A program made the translations under genes and the position numbers. A stretch of 64,000 nt of DNA from Tritrichomonas musculus. Its lineage: Eukaryota > Parabasalia > Tritrichomonadida > Tritrichomonadidae. Below the pieces are notes generated by a model, which was given only the letters and a program-made list of their open reading frames with translations, was not told the origin of the DNA and did not search any database. Positions 49,002-60,000 of this stretch are shown here, one piece after another. Position 1 is the stretch's first letter. Every line of letters starts with the position of its first letter. The DNA lies in contig JAPFFF010000019.1 of assembly GCA_039105265.1 (NCBI GenBank), positions 1,892,501 through 1,956,500 on the forward strand, written 5' to 3'.

Positions 49002-49334
49002 ATGCCAAAGCGCTATTTCCATACACAGACCACTGAGTTTAAGCTACCTGAGGACTTCATATATAGTCGCAATAAGAAGTACATCGTAGTGCAGTATGTG
49101 GGAGCTATCCTGAATAAGACCATCATCGGTGATTTGATGGTACACTCGGATATTGTTGAATTCGACCCATACTGTGACCACTTCATAATGCTAGCCAACA
49201 GACGGCAAACCAAGTATCGCAAATATGAGATGCTCAATAGGACCAAGCGGGATTTCAAAATATGGTTCACAGACCTGTATGGTAATGAGATAAAACCCGA
49301 TGCATTCGTGCTATCATGCTTGCTAATCTATTGA
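49002..49334 (+). CDS. Conserved Polinton protein of 110 aa (Pol-B)
   Basis: Differs from 19736 in one residue (YGNEIKPD for YSNEIKPD). Begins three bases after the integrase stop. It is the last conserved gene before the hypervariable block. Confidence 0.72.
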   Translation: MPKRYFHTQTTEFKLPEDFIYSRNKKYIVVQYVGAILNKTIIGDLMVHSDIVEFDPYCDHFIMLANRRQTKYRKYEMLNRTKRDFKIWFTDLYGNEIKPDAFVLSCLLIY

Positions 49335-49372
49335 CCACAGTATGGCCCATATAGGAGTTTATTTTTGGGTAA

Positions 49373-50947
49373 ATGCAGGATGAATACCTTGATGTTTATA
49401 ATATGAAACCAGGTCAATATCGCGAATTGCCGTACTCAAAATATTTATCAGCTGTGTATCTCGATGTTGATAAGGTTACCAAATTATATTTCCCACGTGA
49501 TTTAGTTCCACCACCAGTCGTTCATGACTATACGATTGATAAAGTCGGAGCTACATTCACAATGAATTCGTATGAAGAGGTCCCTACATACATCTGGAGA
49601 TCCAAATTTGTGGCCTCGAAGAATGATTATTGCATGATCCTAGTTCGGGGACCCAATAATAATAGACTCAGAGCAAATTCATATATAGCCTACCCCAGAA
49701 AATATTTCAAGGATACAGTTCTTGCAAACACAACTAAATCACCTGGTGATCATCCAATAGGGTTTGAGATATCGGTTTATTCAAATCCATTACTGTTACC
49801 AACCATATATTGCTTTGAACAACTTCCGCTATTCCAGGTGAATCAGACAGCTCAGCCAGATAGTGGTCCAAAACCCATACAATTTTCATTCACAAATGAT
49901 GCAGTTTTTGGTAGATCCCCACCTCGTAAAAGGATTATGGTCAATGATGAGACTTCCCCATTCAAGCGAAGGATTAAAGATTGGTATCACAAGCACACAA
50001 CATATCACCCTAGGAAAAAGCTCATATCTAATGAGTACAGCAGTGATGATGCGACAGCTCTCAGCCCCTCCGGGGATGATGCGACAGCTCTCAACCCCTT
50101 TGGGGGTGAGGTTAGGAGTGCTAGGAGTGATGAAGCTAGTGAGAGTAGCGATCATGAGCAAAATCCATATGACCCACGTGAAGCTGAATATAGGGATAAT
50201 GAGGTGCGAAATCAGCCAAAGGTTAGCCCAAATGGGGTATATATGTCCACCGATAAGAGACCAGGGACGAAATCCGTTGTTGCTCGAAAAACAAATGGTT
50301 CATTACAAGAATATCGAGTTGGGAAACGCGCAATGACTGATATACGACGTAAGCTACAGCATTCGCTGAAGCAATCGCAGCAGCATTCGCTGAAGCACTC
50401 ACAGGGACATCCAGCACAGCCTCTCAGCCTCTCCGGGGATGAGTATTCCAGTGATGATGCGCGAGCTCTCAGCCCCTCCGGGGATGATGCGACAGCTCTC
50501 AACCCCTTTGGGGGTGATTCACAGAGAGGGCTTAGAGATAGAACTCGCGATCAGGATCAGTATTCATATGAATCTCAAGACAACTCCAATACTAGAACAC
50601 CTAAGCGTTCATCTAGAGTATCATCTAGGGTATCAGTTCCAAAGCATTCCAGTTCGGTGAAATTCGGTAAATCATTTAAACCATATCGGGAGAAATTCAC
50701 ACCCCAATTCAAGGGTAATATCATGGACACCACATTTGAGTATGAAATGCCGCCTGAGCGCAGTGATGAATATAGTGAACAGGAACTGAGTTCGCAATAT
50801 GAGGAGGAAGTTGAGCCAGAGGCCGAGCCAGAGGCCAAGCCAGAGCCAGAGGCAATCGAGCCACCTCGTAGGCGCAAACGCAATACAAAAATAAAATCCA
50901 AACACAGCCAAAAGCATGAGAATTTCTTTGACCAATTCAAACCATAA
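49373..50947 (+). CDS. Variable protein with repeats and charged tail, 524 aa (Pol-B)
   Basis: Counterpart of 20107 by place and by three islands (KPGQY near the start, TYIWRS, and NQPKVSPNGVYMSTDKRP...LQEYRV). The remainder is largely unrelated. It carries hairpin-coding repeats DDATALSPSG and DDATALNPFGG (50045-50110 and 50450-50512), HSLKQSQQ-type repeats (around 50355-50405) and an acidic then basic tail (EEEVEPEAEPEAKPEPEA; RRRKRNTKIKSK). Disordered in its second half. Probably a fast-evolving surface or scaffold-type protein. Confidence 0.7.
   Translation: MQDEYLDVYNMKPGQYRELPYSKYLSAVYLDVDKVTKLYFPRDLVPPPVVHDYTIDKVGATFTMNSYEEVPTYIWRSKFVASKNDYCMILVRGPNNNRLRANSYIAYPRKYFKDTVLANTTKSPGDHPIGFEISVYSNPLLLPTIYCFEQLPLFQVNQTAQPDSGPKPIQFSFTNDAVFGRSPPRKRIMVNDETSPFKRRIKDWYHKHTTYHPRKKLISNEYSSDDATALSPSGDDATALNPFGGEVRSARSDEASESSDHEQNPYDPREAEYRDNEVRNQPKVSPNGVYMSTDKRPGTKSVVARKTNGSLQEYRVGKRAMTDIRRKLQHSLKQSQQHSLKHSQGHPAQPLSLSGDEYSSDDARALSPSGDDATALNPFGGDSQRGLRDRTRDQDQYSYESQDNSNTRTPKRSSRVSSRVSVPKHSSSVKFGKSFKPYREKFTPQFKGNIMDTTFEYEMPPERSDEYSEQELSSQYEEEVEPEAEPEAKPEPEAIEPPRRRKRNTKIKSKHSQKHENFFDQFKP
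50045..50110 (+). repeat. Hairpin-coding repeat, first cluster (Pol-B variable gene)
   Basis: Two in-frame units, AGCTCTCAGCCCCTCCGGGG and AGCTCTCAACCCCTTTGGGG, each with a short GC stem. Similar units recur at 50420-50512, and one lies in the fibre-like gene of Pol-A at about 28905-28932. Confidence 0.8.
50420..50512 (+). repeat. Hairpin-coding repeat, second cluster (Pol-B variable gene)
   Basis: Three units (CTCTCAGCCTCTCCGGGG, CTCTCAGCCCCTCCGGGG, CTCTCAACCCCTTTGGGG) separated by GATGATGCG linkers, all in the same frame as the first cluster. Confidence 0.8.
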
Positions 50948-50954
50948 TATATGT

Positions 50955-53900
50955 TTATTCACCGTTATATGTAATACCGTATTGCATAGCTTTATTTTTC
51001 CTAGAGTCCCTTTCTGCCTTATTTTGGTTTTTCATCTCAACATATCCACTACCCTCTCCGTATAATTCATATTCGATTAACGCATTGATGTTATCAATAA
51101 ATCCTTGGCGAGCTTTCTTCAATTCGGTTGGCGGGGCTGTTCGTACGAACGTAAGTAGATTTCCATAAAATGAAGTTTTATTTTTAGATTTAGGATCTGG
51201 CTTGATTCCCTCATCGAATGTATATCCAAATCCCCATTGAAATACAACTTCCTCTATGAAATCTAACATGCTGTTAAGAGCAGCGGGCATATCTCCTTTC
51301 TTTGGTTCACCAGTTTTACGGTCAATTGCCTTGTCAATAACAGCAACCCATTTTTGGACCTCAGGACCGATGCCCTTTTGATAAATTTGCTTATGAGTGC
51401 TCCTCAAATTCGACCAATCTGGGTAGTTGAATGATCTACCATTAGCATACTTTTTCTCAACATTTAGTTTCATACGAGTGTCAAAGTAATAGACATATAC
51501 GGCGTTGCATACCGTTAGAAAATTGGCCAGTTTCCTGAGTCTGATAAACTTATTATATTTATTGTTGGACCAGAATATCTTCCATATGTGAGAGAACAGG
51601 GATGCCCAATAACTGTTAGGTGATAAACGTTTACTAATACGTGCCTTTCCAAGACCGAGATCACCATATGCAGTTTCTAGAGTATTCAAGTCCTGGGATT
51701 TCTTCAATATATATTCACCACGATCCCAATCGACATTGGCAACATCCTTATTAAATTGCTGCTGGAGCCATACATTAAATGGAGTTGCTTGACGCTTAGC
51801 CTTTGTATCACAAATTGTTTTCCAGACCTTCTTATAAGGAGATGCATGGACTAATTTGTAACCGTTGACTATAGCTGGAGTTCCACGTTTATCAACAAGT
51901 ATGATATCATCAACACGGTCACCATTGAGGTCTGTAATACGATTTCCTAATGGGTCCATACTGTTGGTTGGTAATAATCTGTACTTGGGAACTCCATTCT
52001 CATCAAGATGTTTCAAACAATATTCCTCCGCAGTATCACGAGCTGCTGCTGCTGGAATGTACTTAACTCGAAAGTTACCATTTATGACCATATCTAGGAA
52101 GTTCTTCTTGAAAGCTGAAGAATCAGCTGTGAGTGCGAGATTGCCAAACTTGTCTAAATGACTTCTAACATTTTTAAGGTCTTTACCTGAACGCTTACCC
52201 ATGAGACCACTTCGTGATTCAATAGGCACCCTTACATATTCATATTCAGTGTCTTTAGAATATTTGGATTTTGGTCTGTATATCGAACCTGGTACTTGCT
52301 TAAGTGATTTCCCACCGTATTCAATCGGAGGTTTAACAGGTGTCCTAACATATTGATATTTAATTGGAGGTGCCTCAGCCTCAGCATCAGACGCAGCCTC
52401 AGTATCAGTATCACCTTCATCCTCATCCTCCTCACCATCACCAATATCGATAATTCCATCATCATCATCAATTGCTTTAGTAGCCTTACTGGTTTTATGG
52501 GACATGTGTTCTTTAGGTGTAGAAAAAATGTTATTATTTGTATTCTCGCGATTGACATCTTTTTCGAAATCAGCTTCGATATCAGATTCGATACCCTCAT
52601 AGACCCTAATCTTACTGATATACTTTTGTATATTTGACACCTCGGCTTCTGCTTTTGGAGTCTTTATGGTAAGCGATCGATCTTCTGCGATTGAATCCAA
52701 GTTATGTATGATATCATCAACCATATCTCGAACCTCCCGAATCTCAAACTGGTTAAGTTCACGAGGTGCACATTCGGGGTTATCAGCAATGCGATAGTAT
52801 TTGGGTAGTATCTCAATGATATCCTCAGGGAGAATACGCTTTGTGCGCAGCATGTCCATATCCTGATCAATCCTATCTGCACGAGTTCCGATTTCTGGGA
52901 ATATATTTGACATCGATTGGGATTCCGCCTCCTCCTCCTCTTCCTCCTCAAATTCTGGATTAACGGGTTGTCTATTGGGATTAGCATTATAATCAGGGGT
53001 GTCCTCGATAGGGACTTCGCTTGGATCTCCTGGAGATTCCAATCCAGGAAAATCCGATAATGGTATCGATAGGGACTTCGCTTGGATCTCCTCGATAGGG
53101 ACTTCGCTTGGATCTCCTTGGGGTTTCGGTTGGGATATCAAATATAGATTCGGATTTGTGAAGTAAGTCTCGACATATTTCGTAAGCCTTTTCTTCAACT
53201 TGTCAACCTGACTAGGATTATTAAAGTCGGTGCTTACCAAAGCTTGACTCATCTCACCAATCGCTTTTACCATCTCAGTCTCGTACGAATCTGGATAATA
53301 GATGATATGTCGAATATTATTGATGACTTCCTCTGATACATCGCATTTACTAGATAAATACTCAAGAAGCTTACGGTAATCAAGAAGCTTACTGTACGGG
53401 ACTTTACTACTATCCTCCTCTTCCCCTGAGGCTTCCCCTGAGGCTTCCCCTGAGTCTTCACCGGAGTCTTCACCTGAGTCTTCCCCTGGAGGTTCCACGA
53501 GTGGATCTCCTTGGGGTTCCTCGATAGGGACTTCGCTTGAATCTCCTTGGGGTTCCCCTGGAGATTCCACCTCAGGAAACTCCGATAATGGTATCGATAG
53601 GGACTTCGCTTGGATCTCCTGGATTGGATCTCCTGGGGGTACTATTGGGGGTTTCGGTTGGGGTGCTACGATAGGGACTTCGCTTGTATCTCCTTTGGGT
53701 TCCGCTTTGGGCTTCGACTGGGACTTCGCGATAGGGACTTCGCTTGGATCTCCTTGGGGTTTCAAATATTTATTCGGATTTCTGAAGTAAATTGAAGCTT
53801 TCAGCGTAAGGAGGTTCTTCAAACTTTGAACAGACCTAGGATCATTAAAGTCGGTGCGTACACAATCTTGCCTCATCCCATCGATAGCATTTACTATCTC

Positions 53901-54779
53901 ATCGACGTACAAGTCTGAATTATTGATGACTTGTATCATATTATCGATGATTTCATCTGTTACTCCGCATTCACTAGATAAAAACTTAAGGAGCTTACGG
54001 TATGTGGAGTACTTGACTTCACTATAAGCCTCCTCTTCACCTGGATCTCCTTGGGGTGCCACGATAGGGACTTCGCTAGGGACTTCGCTTGGATCTCCTG
54101 GAGGTTCCACGAGTGGATCTCCTGGAGGTTCCACTTCAGGAAATTCCGATAATGGTATCGATTGGATCTCCTGTGGAAGTTTCGGTTGGGGTTTCAAATA
54201 TAGATTCGGATTTGTGAAGTAAGTCTCGGCATCATTTTTAAGTCTTTGCTTCAAAGTTTGTTTCACACCAGCGTTATTCCTGTTGAATCCATTACACATA
54301 TCATCTATGTTTTTGAGCGACTGTCGTATCTCATCATTGTACAGATCTGGATTATTGATGACATGTATCATATTATCGATGATTTCTTTTGACACACCAC
54401 ATATAACATATAATAACCTAAGAGTACCACGGAGTTTGTTGTTCTGGACTTTATTCTGATAATATTCATATTTACTTGGGTCTTCGGAGTTTTTCAAATA
54501 ATTCCTCAGTTCATATTGGAACTCTCGGAGCCTGTACGAAAGACGGTCCTTAGTACGTTCAACTTGATCAGCCTCAATGGGATCTGATCCTTGATTTGGC
54601 CATACGCGCTTAAGCTCCAAGAACTTACTAAGCACCTTATCACCGTACAGATTTCTATCATTGGTGACACCTATCATAGCGTTGATGATATCATCTGTTG
54701 CTTTGCATTCAGTATATATAAACTTAAGGATATTACGGTCTCTGGCGCTCTTGACTTCATTATCAATACGGCTAAGCAT
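50955..54779 (-). CDS. Giant helical-repeat protein, 1274 aa (Pol-B)
   Basis: Four copies of the ~50-residue helical unit in the first ~500 residues (for example YRKLLKFLSSECGVTDEIID), with Pro/Glu-rich linkers made of GDPSEVPIEE and IPLSEFPEVE words and a GEDSGEDSGEASGEASGE run. An acidic, Glu/Asp-rich central region follows, then two related VRTPVKPPIEYGGKS / VRVPIESRSGLMGK blocks. The C-terminal ~400 residues look globular: KYIPAAAARDTAEEYC, a DLNGDRVDDIILVDKRG calcium-loop-like turn, SPNSYWASLFSHIWKIFW, and a basic helix ending at NKAERDSRKNKAMQYG. One continuous frame; looks whole. Function unknown; a large structural or surface protein is likely. Confidence 0.75.
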   Translation of the reverse strand: MLSRIDNEVKSARDRNILKFIYTECKATDDIINAMIGVTNDRNLYGDKVLSKFLELKRVWPNQGSDPIEADQVERTKDRLSYRLREFQYELRNYLKNSEDPSKYEYYQNKVQNNKLRGTLRLLYVICGVSKEIIDNMIHVINNPDLYNDEIRQSLKNIDDMCNGFNRNNAGVKQTLKQRLKNDAETYFTNPNLYLKPQPKLPQEIQSIPLSEFPEVEPPGDPLVEPPGDPSEVPSEVPIVAPQGDPGEEEAYSEVKYSTYRKLLKFLSSECGVTDEIIDNMIQVINNSDLYVDEIVNAIDGMRQDCVRTDFNDPRSVQSLKNLLTLKASIYFRNPNKYLKPQGDPSEVPIAKSQSKPKAEPKGDTSEVPIVAPQPKPPIVPPGDPIQEIQAKSLSIPLSEFPEVESPGEPQGDSSEVPIEEPQGDPLVEPPGEDSGEDSGEDSGEASGEASGEEEDSSKVPYSKLLDYRKLLEYLSSKCDVSEEVINNIRHIIYYPDSYETEMVKAIGEMSQALVSTDFNNPSQVDKLKKRLTKYVETYFTNPNLYLISQPKPQGDPSEVPIEEIQAKSLSIPLSDFPGLESPGDPSEVPIEDTPDYNANPNRQPVNPEFEEEEEEEAESQSMSNIFPEIGTRADRIDQDMDMLRTKRILPEDIIEILPKYYRIADNPECAPRELNQFEIREVRDMVDDIIHNLDSIAEDRSLTIKTPKAEAEVSNIQKYISKIRVYEGIESDIEADFEKDVNRENTNNNIFSTPKEHMSHKTSKATKAIDDDDGIIDIGDGEEDEDEGDTDTEAASDAEAEAPPIKYQYVRTPVKPPIEYGGKSLKQVPGSIYRPKSKYSKDTEYEYVRVPIESRSGLMGKRSGKDLKNVRSHLDKFGNLALTADSSAFKKNFLDMVINGNFRVKYIPAAAARDTAEEYCLKHLDENGVPKYRLLPTNSMDPLGNRITDLNGDRVDDIILVDKRGTPAIVNGYKLVHASPYKKVWKTICDTKAKRQATPFNVWLQQQFNKDVANVDWDRGEYILKKSQDLNTLETAYGDLGLGKARISKRLSPNSYWASLFSHIWKIFWSNNKYNKFIRLRKLANFLTVCNAVYVYYFDTRMKLNVEKKYANGRSFNYPDWSNLRSTHKQIYQKGIGPEVQKWVAVIDKAIDRKTGEPKKGDMPAALNSMLDFIEEVVFQWGFGYTFDEGIKPDPKSKNKTSFYGNLLTFVRTAPPTELKKARQGFIDNINALIEYELYGEGSGYVEMKNQNKAERDSRKNKAMQYGITYNGE

Positions 54780-54797
54780 ACCTTTATTTTATAGTAA
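54780..54797. promoter_or_regulatory. 18-bp divergent start region (Pol-B)
   Basis: Identical to 26559-26576 of Pol-A, although the protein on its left side is strongly diverged. Confidence 0.6.
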
Positions 54798-56954
54798 ATG
54801 TTCAGTATAGAACAGAGTGGATTTTCAATAAAAGCGTCCACTATTGACGAGTTACTAATAGAGTACATCAAAAAGTATGCATGCATGTATCATAACAATG
54901 GGTCCAATGGGTCCAATGGCTCGAATATAACTGGTCCCAACCAGGAGCAAATCAAGGAACTCATTACGAGTACAGTTGGTGCGCAACTCGAAAAATATGC
55001 TTTAGCTAAGGACCTTGAGTCATACGCTTTGCAAACGCAGCTATTCGACTATGTGAAAACCGAGGATTTCAATACGGAGATGCTGAAGTACGCATCTAGT
55101 GAAGATGTGGATAGTGCCATTGGGGAATTACGTGATTACATCGCCAAAAACTGTGCGCTATCTACTGAAATACCTGAGGTCCCTGAGAACATCGTTACGA
55201 GTGATTCATTGAGTACTGCTTTGGAACCATATGCGAAGCTTGCGAACTTAGGTGAGTACGCTAAGACCCAGGACTTACCAGATATGTCCGAGTATGTGAA
55301 GACCCAGGACCTCCCTGAGATACCCACAGTTCTCAAAAATAGTGAGTTGCAATTGAACATAAGAGATCAATTACCAGACGAAATGTTTCAGAAATTGATG
55401 GCTGAAGATGTTAAACCATTATCAGCTCAAGCATCAATGTGTTTAACAAGTATGGCGGCTAATGAAGGTCTTCAAGCGGCTTTGGATTCTTGTTCCGAAC
55501 GATATGTTCCAAAAGATGACCTCCCAGCGATTATTGATCAAGTGAAAGGCTATATCCCAGAGATTATCGAGGGGCAAACAACAATCCAATTCACAATCGT
55601 CAATAATACAATCCCTGATTTGGATTACGACCCATATCATATACTGATTGAGCAATATGGGTTGGATATTGTCTCATCAGACAGCTACTATACGGCCCAT
55701 TATGTTCAGGCAGACTATTCGTACAATGACGATGATGATAATCTACCCTCTCAGATACTGCGTATCGACGGAAGTAGTTCTGGTCTATGGATTCTGTATC
55801 AAAGCCATGAATTGATCAATCCAGGAACTGGTGATACACCGGAAATACTATCATGTTCAATTACCAAAACTGTTGAACCAACCGACAAAAACGCTTATTC
55901 AGCTAGATATGTGTCGAACACTTATGCTCTCAAAACGGATATCCCAGAACCAGTTGACTTGACACCATATTATACTAGCACCCAGGCTGATGAGAAGTTC
56001 GTCGATGAAGATGAGCTCGCATATGAATTAGATAAGTATGAGACCAAGGAAGTAGCTGAAGGCAAATATGCATTGAAGTCGAGTGCTGTTACAGATGAGC
56101 AGCTAATAAAAAGGTGTGCCATTGATTGCAGTCCAATTGAGGAGGGGTCCTCGGATATATCAATTCGTTATCTAAAACTTGTAGATAATGTGATTAAACT
56201 GGAATACATAGTAAGTGAATATGCACTATGTTGTGAAATAAGGGTGTTATTCCGTGATACAGATGGAAATCCCCATAACATAGTAATAGTATTACATCAG
56301 AGGACTGTGTATTTCGACAATTTCAAATTCCCACTATATTATGAAGGTACTGTTGATATAACATCAAGTCCACTTACATATAGCTTCCCAATAGGTGGAT
56401 ATCCCTGGACAACTACTCAGGATTTATTAGATGCTAGACAACTATATTCAAGACAAATCATGTCCCGAGGGTATTTAGCAACATTCAAGGGTGCTATTTA
56501 CGGTGCACAATCAAACACAACCATCACCCACTACTCCCCAATCGAGTCATCGGTTAACACCATCACCGATTTCGTCATTGGAGCTCCAGTATATATGACC
56601 GGCAAGGTATATCATCGTGAGGATTCGAAATGGGTCCCTAGCACTGAAGCTGACACCACTGATTGCATATGTAGTGTGAAGACCACTGGCACCTGGAAGG
56701 AGTATGTTGGTATATGCGTCAGAATCGATGAAGCCAATGGTTGTATCACATTCGCCACTCATGGGGATTACATGGTTAAGGTTGAGGACTCCTCATGCTA
56801 TTCCATTGGGGATGAGGTATTCATCGATAACGCTGATAATAAACTGAAGATACTCACTGGTGAGACCGCGATAACCTCAAAAATAAATCGCATGACAGTG
56901 GGTATCATAACTGGTATCATCAATGGATCCACATTAGCTGTGTTTAAGGCCTAA
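54798..56954 (+). CDS. Tail-fibre-like protein, 718 aa (Pol-B)
   Basis: Conserved N-terminal third (residues 1-375), with GSNGSNGSN spacer, shaft-like repeats (YALAKDLESYALQ; PYAKLANLGEYAKTQDLPDM) and a domain around PSQILRIDGSSSGLW. Residues ~390-430 hold the EPVDLTPYYTSTQADEKF block shared with Pol-A at another place in the gene. Residues ~440-580 are unique to this copy (CSPIEEGSSDISIRYLKL, YPWTTTQDLLDARQLY). The last ~140 residues (TITHYSPIESSVNTITDF to NGSTLAVFKA) are shared again. The organisation matches a trimeric attachment fibre with a swapped receptor-binding part and a conserved folding or cap domain. Looks whole. The assignment rests on architecture only. Confidence 0.65.
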   Translation: MFSIEQSGFSIKASTIDELLIEYIKKYACMYHNNGSNGSNGSNITGPNQEQIKELITSTVGAQLEKYALAKDLESYALQTQLFDYVKTEDFNTEMLKYASSEDVDSAIGELRDYIAKNCALSTEIPEVPENIVTSDSLSTALEPYAKLANLGEYAKTQDLPDMSEYVKTQDLPEIPTVLKNSELQLNIRDQLPDEMFQKLMAEDVKPLSAQASMCLTSMAANEGLQAALDSCSERYVPKDDLPAIIDQVKGYIPEIIEGQTTIQFTIVNNTIPDLDYDPYHILIEQYGLDIVSSDSYYTAHYVQADYSYNDDDDNLPSQILRIDGSSSGLWILYQSHELINPGTGDTPEILSCSITKTVEPTDKNAYSARYVSNTYALKTDIPEPVDLTPYYTSTQADEKFVDEDELAYELDKYETKEVAEGKYALKSSAVTDEQLIKRCAIDCSPIEEGSSDISIRYLKLVDNVIKLEYIVSEYALCCEIRVLFRDTDGNPHNIVIVLHQRTVYFDNFKFPLYYEGTVDITSSPLTYSFPIGGYPWTTTQDLLDARQLYSRQIMSRGYLATFKGAIYGAQSNTTITHYSPIESSVNTITDFVIGAPVYMTGKVYHREDSKWVPSTEADTTDCICSVKTTGTWKEYVGICVRIDEANGCITFATHGDYMVKVEDSSCYSIGDEVFIDNADNKLKILTGETAITSKINRMTVGIITGIINGSTLAVFKA

Positions 56955-56957
56955 TTA

Positions 56958-57039
56958 TCGGGACAGCAATTTTGCTGTTCCAGGGATTTAGGGGTTATCT
57001 CCATGAAATCCGGGTCGACGGGAAATCCCGCAGACCCCA
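56958..57039. repeat. Hairpin module between fibre-like and polymerase genes (Pol-B)
   Basis: GGGACAGCAATTTTGCTGTTCC-type hairpin, the linker GGGGTTATCTCCATGAAATC, then GGGTCGACGGGAAATCCCGC. It is the inverted counterpart of the module at 47661-47742 in the same element. Confidence 0.78.
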
Positions 57040-57042
57040 TAT

Positions 57043-60000
57043 TCAATTCGAATTGCATATAATATAGTCCCCTGATGTGAGTCCATGGATGAATGGGGCA
57101 CAGGATTGGTTCTCGAGGACGATCATTTTGGTATGAGTCCCAGTGAGAGCATTCTTGTTTACCGTGATCTTGGACATCGTCATCTCACTGATTTTGCTCT
57201 GGATTTTGGTATTGCAAGTCATTTGCAGATTGATATTTTTGCCAACCTTCACACCACCATTGTCGATGATGTCCTTGTAATCATCACTTGTAATATGGTT
57301 TTTCTTGAGGGAGACCCCCTTGAGTTTGAGTGCCTTGGTAACCGACCCACTATTAAATATGGTGTAGCACTTAGGGGCCAACGCTATCATATTCTCACCA
57401 TATTTCTCAATGCAGAGACCCAGTATTTTCTTCTCATCAGCGATTGTATTTATATTGGGATTCGGCATGAACTTATATATGTTCTCATCATAGAATGCCC
57501 TATTCTTGATGATGTATTTGAACTCTTGATCGGACCCCTTGGTGTCATCACCAGCAACCGCAAAATACGCACTATCAGTGTCCCCCTCTATGAAATGGAA
57601 TCGCTCCACATCAAGGCACTTGTACATGAACTCGTATATGAATGTGAGATACCAGAATTTGGCATTATCTAGAGTCCAGAATGATTCCTGAAGGCATGTA
57701 GTGCATTTGAAGCTCTTCGGGTTCATCTGGAGTAGATAGTTGTCATCACTCAATTTGGTGCCACTGACATAGTTGTCGTAGATGATATTCTGGAAGGTCT
57801 TATCGCGCGAGCATATCTTGATTTTGGAGAACTTCTCGGTGTTCATACCATCGTACCCATATGAGCCATTCATGCTGATCTTGTAGAACTTCTCATTGCC
57901 ATGCTCGGATCCAGAGATGATATCCTGACGGCGTTTCATGAACTCGCTAACGAATGGGTTGAATCCGCGATGAGCCTCGTATTTGGTGAGACTCTTGATA
58001 TCCTCGATGACAAGTCCATGGTCAAGTAGGAACCAGAGGTAGTAGTTCGAGAATGTCTGATAGGTACCCATTGTATCAACACTCATGGTCAGCTTCCGTT
58101 CAGTTTTGTCAACAGATGGGAGCTTGTTGTGAGTCATGTAGTTGTGCATATATGGACCAATTGTGGCCTCATCATTGGTGATATCGAAATTGCGAAATAC
58201 AGGTGGGAAATTGATGAAGTAGTTGATTTTGGATATTGGGCATTTCAACATGACCTCCGCTTTGAACAGGAATTTGGGATGCTTTCGGAGCTTCTGGCTG
58301 TTGATGATACGCATGCATGAGTTGTAGGTGTTCATATTTTTGGTACCATCCTTGTACACCTCGAATCGCTCCATCATGGAACCTGGCATATACATGACTC
58401 CCCCGTGATATGGATTGGCATCATGTTTGGTTGAACTGAATGCTGATGGGTATAAGCTGTTGAAATCAACTCCAACAATATGAGTCATCGTGTGTGGAGT
58501 ATCATATGAGATTACCTTGTGATCAACGGCGTTGTATCTAAAACGGTTTATTTTGGTATGACCCTTGATGTTGACTCGGTGCATGACATTGGATAGACCA
58601 CCAGTGATGTTGTTCCGTAAGCTGTAATACTCCTGTTCATCGTTGATGAGTGTTGGGAGATGCATCATCTTGCAGTACTTCTTCAGCTGAATTCGGAGTT
58701 TGGTTATATTGGGGTCATCACGACTGCGAAGTCTGTTGCATTCCGCACAAGCGAGTTTACAGTTGCTGAGTTCATGACCGATATCATTATTGATTCTATC
58801 GAGAGTAGGTCTGTTGGTCCATGTGAAGTGCTCACCACAGAGATGGCACTTGCCAGTATCTGGATTGTTGTACATCTCCATGAACTTATCGAATTGCTCC
58901 TCACAAACACATTTATCGAGGTTCCTGGGTTTGTCCTTATGAGCTAGATTATATTTGACATCCTGGTTATAGTAGTTCTCGCATTTGAATCGCCACCAAT
59001 CGAGGTTTGGTTTGAATTTGTTAATGGGATTCTGTATAGAGTATTCGGCATTTGGATTGAATTCCTTATATGCGAGTGCATACTTGATACAGGATGCATT
59101 CTTGCTTAGCGATAGGTTTGAGATGAGGTCCACGTTGTACTGAGCATTGAGTGCAATCAGGTTGTCAATGGGTTTGATCATCATCTCGACATCATTATCA
59201 TTGTATGCAAGTAGGTAGTCCCATCGGGTTTTATAGTTTTTGGCATCCTCGAGATATAGTTTGTAATCATCTGGTGTCAATGGGTTCTTCTGGTTGAGAT
59301 AGCTGTAGAACGCTTCATACTCAAATGGCTCTGCTTTTGAGAGGACCTCATTGTAGTTCTCAGTGTTGATGGCTTCATATGGGAATACACCCTTTGAGCT
59401 ATTCTCGACTCCCCCAAAGTCTACACCGAATTGTCGTAATGTACCTCCAGCGACAAATGATTGTGCGTCGATGAATCGCAACTTGGTGTCGTATTTGGGT
59501 GACTTCAATATGAACTGCTTCAATGAGGATGTGGTACCAATGATGCTATTGGGTTCAACACTCCAGAACATATTTCGCTTGGCTGAACTGTAGTTGAGAT
59601 ACTCCTTGAATAGGTTGCTATCGAATCTACTCGAGTTGAATCCAAATACGGTTATCACATTCAGGTTGCGATCAATGGTTTTGAGATTGTCAACTGGTTG
59701 ATTGATGAAGGATTTCATGTATTGAACCTTATCGTGATACACCTGCTTGGATTGCTCAAACAACCACTCGATCCACTTGATGATGAACTCAGATGAATCT
59801 CTTAATGAGAAGTGCCTTATGGTACAACCAGATTGTGATTTGACACATGATGATACACTAAGGGGTATCAGTCGCGAATTGATGGTTGTGGATGAACCAA
59901 TAGATGTATCCACAGGCTGTTCAACAGTTTCGAAATCGTAGGTGATGTAATATATGTTGGGTTTCCATTCGAGACCATATGCTAAGCAATATTCGTACAC

